DNA of 15,810 nt, taken from positions 1 through 15,810 of the forward strand of contig CAYWTB010000102.1 of NCBI GenBank assembly GCA_964461135.1, read 5' to 3'. The stretch comes from RQOF01 sp964461135. GTDB taxonomy: Bacteria > Calditrichota > Calditrichia > RBG-13-44-9. The notes beneath the pieces are model-generated. The model searched no databases, was not told the origin of the DNA, and worked only from the letters and a program-made list of their open reading frames with translations. The position numbers and the translations under genes are program-made. Positions 7,532-14,001 of this stretch are shown here, piece by piece; the first letter of the stretch is position 1; each line of letters starts with the position of its first letter.

Positions 7532-8695
7532 ATGAAGATCATTTACCATCATAGAACCCAACTGGATGATGCCCAGGGTATTCACATTCGTGAAATGATA
7601 AAAGCATTTGCGGAATTAGGGCATGAGGTTATCACTTATGGATTAGTAAAAAAGGAGATAGATTCTGAAAAAAAAGAGATAGGAAAACATTGGGAGGCTA
7701 TTACCAGATTCATACCTCCAATTTTATATGAGATAATGGAAATTATGTACAATTTATGGGGATATCATAAACTAAGACGATTAGTTAAAGAAAATAGACC
7801 GGACTTTATCTATGAAAGGTATGCCCTGAATAATTTTTGTGGGATCCTTGCAGCCAGACACAGTGGAATACCCGTTATATTGGAAGTAAATGCACCGCTT
7901 TATCTGGAAAAGTCTTTGTATGCAAAGCTCTATTTAAAAAGCATCTCTAAACGATTGGAAACCTGGATTTGCAATAATGCCAGTAAAACTATCGTGGTTA
8001 CTTCACCTTTGAAAAAGATACTGACTGAACAAGGAGTTAATCCGGATAATTTAGTTGTTATGGCCAATGGCATAAATCCCAGGAAATTCAATAGTCTAAT
8101 AGATGGAAATGAAATAAGAAAGCAGATCGGTTTTGCAGATAATGAAATAGTTATCGGTATTGTGGGGTGGTTCAGGGAATGGCACGGATTAGATTTTTTA
8201 ATAAAAACATCAATAGAGAAAAATATATTTCACGAAAAAAACGCCCGGATCTTGCTGTCGGGGGATGGGCCGGCCATTAATGGAATTAAGAATCTAATTA
8301 ATCGATATCATTTAGAAAATTATGTTTTAATAAGCGGTACAATTGCCCGGGAAGTGGTCGCACAATATATTGCAGCTATGGATATTACCATTCAACCCAG
8401 GGTGACAAAATATGCCTGCCCCATGAAGATCGTTGAATATCTTGCTATGGGTAAAGCCATAATTGCACCTGATCAACCCAATATCAGGGATTTGCTGAAA
8501 CATGAATGGAATGCTTTGTTGTTTGAACCTGAAAATAAGAATGATCTTTACTCAAAAATTGAGAGATTAATTGAAGATAAATCTTTGAGAGATCGCTTAG
8601 CAAAAAATGCAATACAAACCATCCATGATAAAAAATTATTGTGGATTGAAAATGCAAAACGTGTCGAGAATATTATTTTAAAGCAAATGAATTAA
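7532..8695 (+). CDS. Glycosyltransferase family 4, second enzyme
   Basis: A 387-aa GT-B glycosyltransferase. The N-terminal domain has the glycine/histidine acceptor-side motif GIHIREMIKAFAELGHEV. The C-terminal donor domain has NGINPRKF, GIVGWFREWHGLDF and the conserved block PMKIVEYLAMGKAIIAPD, with the second Glu of the family motif at 302 and Lys299 beside it. The first Glu of the usual EX7E pair is not evident: the equivalent stretch reads QPRVTKYACP. GT4 subgroups with a P-x-K-x-x-E-Y pattern are known, so I do not read this as inactivation. It is only distantly similar to the preceding GT4 and probably adds a different residue to the same glycan. It sits 32 nt after that gene and 26 nt before the membrane glycosyltransferase, so co-transcription is likely. 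No clear ribosome binding site is seen before ATG 7532. Confidence 0.9.
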   Translation: MKIIYHHRTQLDDAQGIHIREMIKAFAELGHEVITYGLVKKEIDSEKKEIGKHWEAITRFIPPILYEIMEIMYNLWGYHKLRRLVKENRPDFIYERYALNNFCGILAARHSGIPVILEVNAPLYLEKSLYAKLYLKSISKRLETWICNNASKTIVVTSPLKKILTEQGVNPDNLVVMANGINPRKFNSLIDGNEIRKQIGFADNEIVIGIVGWFREWHGLDFLIKTSIEKNIFHEKNARILLSGDGPAINGIKNLINRYHLENYVLISGTIAREVVAQYIAAMDITIQPRVTKYACPMKIVEYLAMGKAIIAPDQPNIRDLLKHEWNALLFEPENKNDLYSKIERLIEDKSLRDRLAKNAIQTIHDKKLLWIENAKRVENIILKQMN

Positions 8696-8721
8696 GATGG
8701 ATCCGTTCTTCTAATTTAGGC

Positions 8722-10368
8722 TTGAAAATTAAAAAAGCACTTATATTGAAATTTACATTCCATACAAGATTACAAATCATTATTTCAATTTTGGTTTTTT
8801 CCATACTCTATTGGTTAGCGTCGACATTAAAAGGTTTTCATGTTGATGAATTTTACTCCTGGGTATATTGTCAAAACTGTTCCTTCTCAGAAATTCTGTC
8901 TCTGAAAGATACCGGTATCGGTCATCCACCTCTATATCATTTAGTACAGAAAACCATCATATATTTATTTCCTTCCCACCACTACTTACTGGTTCGCTTT
9001 GCTAATTATATTTTGGGCATCGTGTTCATCTGGATAATTTTCAAACTGATGAAAGTCAGGGGAAAATTATCCTTTTTTTTACTGGCATTTTCTGTATCTG
9101 CGGTAATGATTAACACTTTTGTATTCAGTCGAATGTGGGGAATAACCTGTATGTTTGCCGCTGCAGTATTGTGGCAGGGGGAAGAATATATCCGGGATCG
9201 CAAACCCATCAATCTGTTTTTCCTTAACTTTTTCATTCTGGCAGGATTATTATCCGATTACAGTACAATTCTTATTATACCCTATGTTTTTCTAGTCATT
9301 TTATCCAGAAAGAATACTATAAAGCCGATTACCTATCTATTGATTTTTTCCCTCCTTGTGCTATATTTATTCTCCCTGTTTTATGTGGCCAGCCATACCG
9401 ATGACTTTTATACTTCTCTGTTTTATAATTTTTTTAAAAATATTACTCAGGCAAGTGAACAACTATATGTGATGATTTTTAACTGGGGATTTAATGAAAT
9501 TCAATACATCAGCATTTTTCTTATTCTGGGCACACTGTTATTTTATAATTTTAAAAAAAATAAAACACCTGGAACTAATTTTGTATCAGCGTATTTTTTG
9601 CTCACTTTTGTTTTTTTTATATTAGTACTTCTGGAATTATTGATTCAAAGTGATATTGTCAGGGTCAGATCAAGTGTATTAATCATTTTTTTAATATCAA
9701 TTCCGGTTTTACGGGTAATTAAGGATTTTCCGAAGCATGATTTTCAAAATCAAACCATCCGCATATTCATCAGCATTGTTGCGGCATTTCTAATATTATT
9801 TATTGTTACCCCCTTTTTCTGGGAAAATCTGGTTGATGCCCGTTTTCTAACTATTCTATTACCTTTTATGATCTTTCTAATATTTAAGGAATTTCCCAGA
9901 CCAATACTAAATTTTTTAGCAATATTATTGATTATTTCCGGTTTATTTTTTGTTTATTCGGACCGGATTGAAAACTTTTATACCGCACCGGCCATTAAGG
10001 CCAATGAGACAACTATATATCAGGATGCCGGAGCCTATGCAACTCAATATCTAAAATATGAAAGTCATTCAGGTCCAACTCCCTATTTTCTTGATTTGTC
10101 AGCATTCCAGAGAAGTTGTCGGGTCTGTCAAATGGGAACAACAGATATTCCTTTTGAGACTATTCGGGACTTCTATTTAATCGGACGAAATAAGTTAAAA
10201 TATAATCAATATATCCCTGTTTTTTTTAACCTGGTTAGCATCACCCGACCCAATTTTACCAGGCTGGACAAAATCCTGTCTAATCTATTCGGGGAAGATG
10301 ATTGGGATGGCTACCAGCTTTATTATTTTAAAAGAATTTCAAATTATTTTCCTGATCGAAAAAAATGA
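8722..10368 (+). CDS. GT39-like (ArnT/PMT-type) membrane glycosyltransferase
   Basis: A 548-aa integral membrane protein with roughly 10-12 predicted transmembrane segments, beginning at about residues 17-36. The first extracytoplasmic loop carries Asp42-Glu43 (FHVDEFYSW) and, further on, HPPLYH (68-73), the arrangement seen in GT39/ArnT/PMT-type enzymes that take sugar from polyprenyl-phosphate donors outside the cytoplasmic membrane. The C-terminal part from about residue 420 is soluble and probably periplasmic. Two CxxC pairs (Cys50/53 and Cys466/469) would both lie on that side. The start is uncertain: no ATG is available before the first membrane segment, so TTG 8722 is used, with only AGG directly before it; TTG 8746 is an alternative. 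It overlaps the next gene by 4 nt (ATGA). A DPM1-type donor synthase is encoded at 13998. The acceptor, whether glycan, lipid or protein, is unknown. Confidence 0.78.
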   Translation: MKIKKALILKFTFHTRLQIIISILVFSILYWLASTLKGFHVDEFYSWVYCQNCSFSEILSLKDTGIGHPPLYHLVQKTIIYLFPSHHYLLVRFANYILGIVFIWIIFKLMKVRGKLSFFLLAFSVSAVMINTFVFSRMWGITCMFAAAVLWQGEEYIRDRKPINLFFLNFFILAGLLSDYSTILIIPYVFLVILSRKNTIKPITYLLIFSLLVLYLFSLFYVASHTDDFYTSLFYNFFKNITQASEQLYVMIFNWGFNEIQYISIFLILGTLLFYNFKKNKTPGTNFVSAYFLLTFVFFILVLLELLIQSDIVRVRSSVLIIFLISIPVLRVIKDFPKHDFQNQTIRIFISIVAAFLILFIVTPFFWENLVDARFLTILLPFMIFLIFKEFPRPILNFLAILLIISGLFFVYSDRIENFYTAPAIKANETTIYQDAGAYATQYLKYESHSGPTPYFLDLSAFQRSCRVCQMGTTDIPFETIRDFYLIGRNKLKYNQYIPVFFNLVSITRPNFTRLDKILSNLFGEDDWDGYQLYYFKRISNYFPDRKK

Positions 10369-11336
10369 AAACCATTATTCTTACCGGATCGAGCGGATTT
10401 ATCGGATCTTACATGCTTAATGACCTGTCAAAGAGTTATAATCTGATACTCCCTTCCAGAAATCCGCAAAAATTATCTAAAGTAACATATCAGGGAAAAC
10501 ATCAACAAATGCAGGGTCTTTTTTATGATGGTAAGATTATCTCAGAATATCAAAAATATAATCCTGAGGTCATTATTCATTTAGCATCTATTCGTGGGGA
10601 AGGAAAAGGGGGGTGGAATGATTATAGGCGCGTGAATGTATTTGGAACAGAGCAACTGCTCGATTTTGCTTTAACCACTAATGTGAAATTATTCGTTTAT
10701 TTTAGTACGGTAGGTATATATGGAACAATTCCAAAAGTACTGCCAGCAGGTATCCATACGGAACCCAATCCGGACAATTTCTATCACCAGTCAAAATATG
10801 AAGCGGAACAACTGGTCATTGAAAAATTGAAGGGGAAAGTGCCCTTTGCCATCATACGTCCCACTATCACCTATGGTCCCGGCGATAATGGATTTCTGGT
10901 AAATCTCATCGATTTGGTCAGGAAGAAAAAATTTCCTCTCATCCGGAAGAACATTAAAATTCATCTGTTAAATGTTCATACTATAAGTGAACTTATTTTG
11001 TTACTTATCCAGGGAAATTTTTCGAATCAATTGATCATCAATCTGGCGGATCATAAGCCGGTTGAATTTCATGAATTGGTGAATCTGATCTATTCTCATT
11101 TTCACCGGAAAAATTATCCAGGCTATTTACAGGTGCCCTCCTGGACCTTTTCTGCCGGTAAATATGTCTGCGATACCCTGGATCTGAAAAAACTGAAAAC
11201 TTCCCTGCAACTGGTCTCGGAATCCTGGTATTATGAGGTTTCCCCGCTACGAGAAAATTATTCTTTTAAACAAATTGATACTTTAGATTCCATTAGTGAA
11301 CTTTTATATCATGAATTCCCTCAAAAGCAAAAATAA
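10365..11336 (+). CDS. NAD(P)-dependent nucleotide-sugar epimerase/dehydratase (extended SDR)
   Basis: A 323-aa extended short-chain dehydrogenase/reductase. The N-terminal Rossmann glycine motif is TGSSGFIG (residues 7-14). The catalytic set is Ser114/Thr115 in YFSTVGIYG with Tyr140-x3-Lys144 (YHQSK). RPTITYGPGD follows, a substrate-domain signature of sugar epimerases and dehydratases in this superfamily. It would interconvert a nucleotide-linked sugar, or reduce or epimerise a precursor, for the glycosyltransferases around it. Its ATG overlaps the stop of the membrane glycosyltransferase gene (ATGA), which suggests translational coupling. The C-terminal third is divergent, so I cannot choose between a 4-epimerase, a dehydratase or a reductase. 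Confidence 0.9.
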   Translation: MKTIILTGSSGFIGSYMLNDLSKSYNLILPSRNPQKLSKVTYQGKHQQMQGLFYDGKIISEYQKYNPEVIIHLASIRGEGKGGWNDYRRVNVFGTEQLLDFALTTNVKLFVYFSTVGIYGTIPKVLPAGIHTEPNPDNFYHQSKYEAEQLVIEKLKGKVPFAIIRPTITYGPGDNGFLVNLIDLVRKKKFPLIRKNIKIHLLNVHTISELILLLIQGNFSNQLIINLADHKPVEFHELVNLIYSHFHRKNYPGYLQVPSWTFSAGKYVCDTLDLKKLKTSLQLVSESWYYEVSPLRENYSFKQIDTLDSISELLYHEFPQKQK

Positions 11337-12174
11337 CCAAGCATCCAATAAATTTTTGCCGGTCATCTATAACTGGAAAGATTATTTCCGGCACCGGGAT
11401 GAAGGAATCGGTACACTTTATGAACGTTTGATGCTGCACCGAATATTTGAACGAATAAATCAAGTCAACTCCATTGAGACTGTTCTGGAGGTGCCCAGTT
11501 TCGGCATAACCGGCATCAGCGGCATCAACAGCATGTGGTGGGCCGATAAAGGGAAAAAAGTAACCATCATTGATAGTGACTTAAAGCGTATTCAAATGAT
11601 TAAAAAAATATGGAAAGAAACGGCACTTAATGTAAATGTACTCAATTGCATCTATAACGATATTTCTCTTAAATCAAATTCAGTTGACCTGGTGTGGAAT
11701 TTTGCCGCTTTATGGTTTACGGAAGACCTCACTTCATTTCTGAATGATCTGAAACGTATCTCGTGTAAAATCATATTTATTTGTGTTCCTAACACACATA
11801 ATGTATTTTTCAAGCTGAGGAAACTGCTGTTTGGAAAGAAAACGGAACTGAATTTTAAAAATATCCGGTCAAATCGCATCAAACAAGAAATTGTGAATAA
11901 ACAATGGCATTTAGCCGAAGAAGGTTTTTTCGATGTACCACCCTGGCCAGATATACCGGTAAGGAAAGATGTTATTCTTTCGAAGTTTAAATTGGATTTA
12001 TTGTTCAGCCGGCAGGCAGCTAAAAACTCTGTTTTAAACATACTGGATTTTTTTACGGGTAAGGAATCGAATCTTGGAGAACAGTTCAGGAAATGGCAGT
12101 TTTTAGAAAATTCACCTGCCATAATACAGAAATTCTGGGCGCATCATCAGTATTTTATATTTAAGCGTTTTTAA
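11311..12174 (+). CDS. Divergent SAM-dependent methyltransferase-like protein
   Basis: A 287-aa protein from ATG 11311; an in-frame GTG at 11296 would add five residues. It overlaps the 3' end of the SDR gene by 26 nt in another frame. The layout matches a class I methyltransferase: first strand and loop VLEVPSFGITG (58-68), second strand ending in an acidic residue (IIDSD, Asp88/Asp90), then YNDISLKSNSVDLVWNFAALWF as strand 4 with its following motif. The glycine-rich loop is unusual: VPSFG replaces the standard xGxGxG, so cofactor binding may be altered or lost. A basic, hydrophobic segment (VFFKLRKLLFGKK) follows the core. Possible roles are methylation of a sugar or lipid carrier in this locus, or a non-catalytic relative. 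The fold call is moderate and the function is speculative. Confidence 0.65.
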   Translation: MNSLKSKNNQASNKFLPVIYNWKDYFRHRDEGIGTLYERLMLHRIFERINQVNSIETVLEVPSFGITGISGINSMWWADKGKKVTIIDSDLKRIQMIKKIWKETALNVNVLNCIYNDISLKSNSVDLVWNFAALWFTEDLTSFLNDLKRISCKIIFICVPNTHNVFFKLRKLLFGKKTELNFKNIRSNRIKQEIVNKQWHLAEEGFFDVPPWPDIPVRKDVILSKFKLDLLFSRQAAKNSVLNILDFFTGKESNLGEQFRKWQFLENSPAIIQKFWAHHQYFIFKRF

Positions 12175-12206
12175 TCGTTATAATTCGTCAAGGGTTACGC
12201 GGAGTA

Positions 12207-12297
12207 CACAGAGGTACATAATTAACAGTTGATTAATCGGGATAATTCATAAATAATTACACAGAGGGTACAGAGGTACTTTAATAACAATTGATTA
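12207..12297 (+). repeat. Imperfect 29-nt direct repeat, two units
   Basis: Units at 12207-12235 and 12269-12297 match at 24 of 29 positions and lie 62 nt apart start to start. Each begins ACAGAGGTAC and ends TTGATTA. The preceding GCGGAGTACACAGAGG belongs to a style of GGAG/CACAGAGG dispersed repeat that I have seen in many bacterial genomes; that resemblance is from memory and not tested here. Confidence 0.6.
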
Positions 12298-12522
12298 TGT
12301 TCTTACTCAGCATGGTAAACAAAAATGCAACTGGATTATCTTGAGCGAAATAAAATTTCATAAATGATCTCACCCCCGGTTTACAGCTAGGCAGGTCTTG
12401 TACGTCCTCCTTCCAAGCTGATTTTTACCCATTAGTCATTCTTGTGGACAAAAATGTATCTCACCTTCATTTGGAATGAGGGTTATTAAAAATATGGGCA
12501 TACAGCCTATTTGTTTTCGGTG

Positions 12523-12575
12523 TTTTTTCTGACAGTCTTGACCTTTTGGTTCTTTTCTGTCAAGAGAAAAGAACA
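12523..12575 (+). repeat. Hairpin repeat, copy B
   Basis: Second copy of the 53-nt repeat at 2568-2620, same orientation. The first 19 nt are identical. The 10-bp stem is GTTCTTTTCT (12549-12558) with AGAAAAGAAC (12565-12574), loop GTCAAG. Two base pairs differ from copy A on both sides of the stem, preserving perfect pairing. Flanking sequences do not match copy A, so the unit of similarity is short. Confidence 0.75.
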
Positions 12576-12640
12576 TCATAAAAATCATAATCATAAATAT
12601 TACGTTCTATAGGTCGGTGTGAACTGTTTAAGTAAAAAAT

Positions 12641-12666
12641 ATATGGTGCTCGTAATTTCACCATAT
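12641..12666. repeat. 8-bp perfect stem-loop
   Basis: ATATGGTG (12641-12648) and CACCATAT (12659-12666) form a perfect stem around a 10-nt loop. No T-tract follows, so it is not a standard terminator. It may be an operator-like palindrome or part of the repeat mosaic. Confidence 0.4.
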
Positions 12667-12922
12667 GGCGACTCAGTAATTAATAAACTTCTCAAATAAA
12701 TCAAAAATTTTTCAACTAAGGCAATCTTCATAAGATTTTATCGGTAATTTTACTTACAAAAGTTGTTTTATTAAATGAGACATTTTCAACTTACTCGATA
12801 CTCTCTTTACCCATCCCTAAATCCTCCATCAGCGGCCGGACAGGCTTCCCTAATATAATTGAGAAGGGACTTTCCAAAACATATACCCCCAGTGTCCAGC
12901 AAAAAATATGGGACATGTTCAG

Positions 12923-12974
12923 CTTGAAAGTGAGGGGGAATTCTGGGATTTATTGGAGTATATTTACTTTCAAG
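12923..12974. repeat. 9-bp perfect inverted repeat
   Basis: CTTGAAAGT (12923-12931) is matched exactly by ACTTTCAAG (12966-12974), 34 nt apart. A G5 run lies beside each arm (GTGAGGGGG and GGGGGTGAG). A T7 run follows at 12983-12989, so on the + strand this could act as a weak terminator with a long loop, though the geometry is poor. Confidence 0.4.
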
Positions 12975-13092
12975 GGGGTGAGTTTTTTTAGAAAATTTGC
13001 AGGATTTAATACCAATTATCTTAATTTAAATAACTTTTTGAATCATGGGACTTGATAATTAACATATCAACCTGCTAAACTAAAAATGAAGT

Positions 13093-14001
13093 ATGATGGT
13101 ATCAATCATTATTCCTTCATATAATTCAGAAAAGACCATTCAAAAATGTCTTTCTTCTCTGAAAAATCAGACCTATAATGGATCACTCGAAATTATACTG
13201 GTGGATAGTTCTCTTGACAACACGGCTAACATCGTAAGAAATCAATTCCCCAGCGTCCGTTTTATCCACTTAATTCAAAAAACCGATCCCGGAACGGCCC
13301 GAAATAGGGGTATCCTGGAAGCCAAAGGCGAATTGCTGTTGTTTCTGGATTCCGACTGTTATGTTAAGCGGGATTGGATAGAAAAAATGGTAAAGGGACA
13401 TCAGGAATATCCGGAGTTATCTGCTGTGGGTGGTGCGGTTGTAGTCGATCCACATACCAAAAATCCGGTTGCTTTTGCCGGTTACATGGCGGAATTTCGG
13501 GAATTTCTTCCGCAATTGAAAAAGAGATACACCTGGCACATTCCAACCTTGAATGTCTCTTATAAAAGGCAGGTTTTTTTTGATTATGGTTATTTTGATC
13601 CCAATTATTATCCCCAGGAAGATCTGGTCTTTAATTATCGGTTATCCCAAAAATGTAGAAAGATCTTATTCGATCCGGCGATAGTGGTTACTCATCAGTT
13701 CAGGGAAAAACCGCGAGATTTTTTGGAACATCAGAGGCGGATCGGAGACATTACAGCACAGGTATTGAAAATCCTGCCGCTTCCAGGTTATCAGATTGTT
13801 CGCCACCCACTTTTATTTTTTATGATATGGCCATTTTTACCGATTATAAAGTTTGCCAGAACCATATCCGTTTTCTGGCGATATCAGAGGTCAGAATTAA
13901 AAAAAAATATTAGGTCAATTTTACTTTTAAAATTAGGTTTACTTTTCTGGATATCCGGATTTATCCGGGGTGTTTTCACTCAAAAGCAGGATCTGTCATG
14001 A
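13093..14001 (+). CDS. Glycosyltransferase family 2 (GT-A fold), membrane-associated
   Basis: A 302-aa inverting GT-A glycosyltransferase. It opens with VSIIIPSYNSEKTIQKCLSS, followed by the nucleotide-binding strand EIILVDSS and the DPGTARNRGI segment. The metal-binding DxD is Asp86-Ser-Asp88 (FLDSDCYV). A later PQEDLVFNYRL provides the acidic catalytic-base region (ED) of the family. The C-terminal 70 or so residues contain hydrophobic stretches (LLFFMIWPFLPII and LLLKLGLLFWISGFI) expected to attach it to the inner membrane. It would add a sugar to a lipid-linked intermediate. The start is either ATG 13093 or the adjacent ATG 13096; no strong ribosome binding site is seen. It is the first gene after the repeat-rich gap and overlaps the next gene by 4 nt (ATGA), so the two are translationally coupled. 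Confidence 0.92.
   Translation: MMVSIIIPSYNSEKTIQKCLSSLKNQTYNGSLEIILVDSSLDNTANIVRNQFPSVRFIHLIQKTDPGTARNRGILEAKGELLLFLDSDCYVKRDWIEKMVKGHQEYPELSAVGGAVVVDPHTKNPVAFAGYMAEFREFLPQLKKRYTWHIPTLNVSYKRQVFFDYGYFDPNYYPQEDLVFNYRLSQKCRKILFDPAIVVTHQFREKPRDFLEHQRRIGDITAQVLKILPLPGYQIVRHPLLFFMIWPFLPIIKFARTISVFWRYQRSELKKNIRSILLLKLGLLFWISGFIRGVFTQKQDLS

Larger units (their letters stand above)
12175..13092. other. 0.9-kb gene-free repeat mosaic
   Basis: No credible gene lies on either strand. The region holds a pair of imperfect direct repeats (12207-12297), hairpin repeat copy B (12523-12575), an 8-bp stem-loop (12641-12666), a 9-bp inverted repeat (12923-12974), and CTCACCCCC/GGGGGTGAG at its inner limits (12369-12377 and 12974-12982). 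It interrupts the otherwise dense glycan genes and ends with an A+T-rich stretch just before the GT2 gene at 13093, where a new promoter would be needed. It may be the residue of one or more decayed insertions. Confidence 0.6.

Noticed and set aside
11652..12122. 156-aa open frame on the - strand
   Set aside because: It is antisense inside the methyltransferase-like gene, with Ser/Phe-rich sequence and no recognisable domain; a shadow of the + strand gene.
12175..13092. CRISPR array or tRNA in the large gap
   Set aside because: The direct repeats number only two and are imperfect, with no regular spacers; no cloverleaf-like segment was seen.
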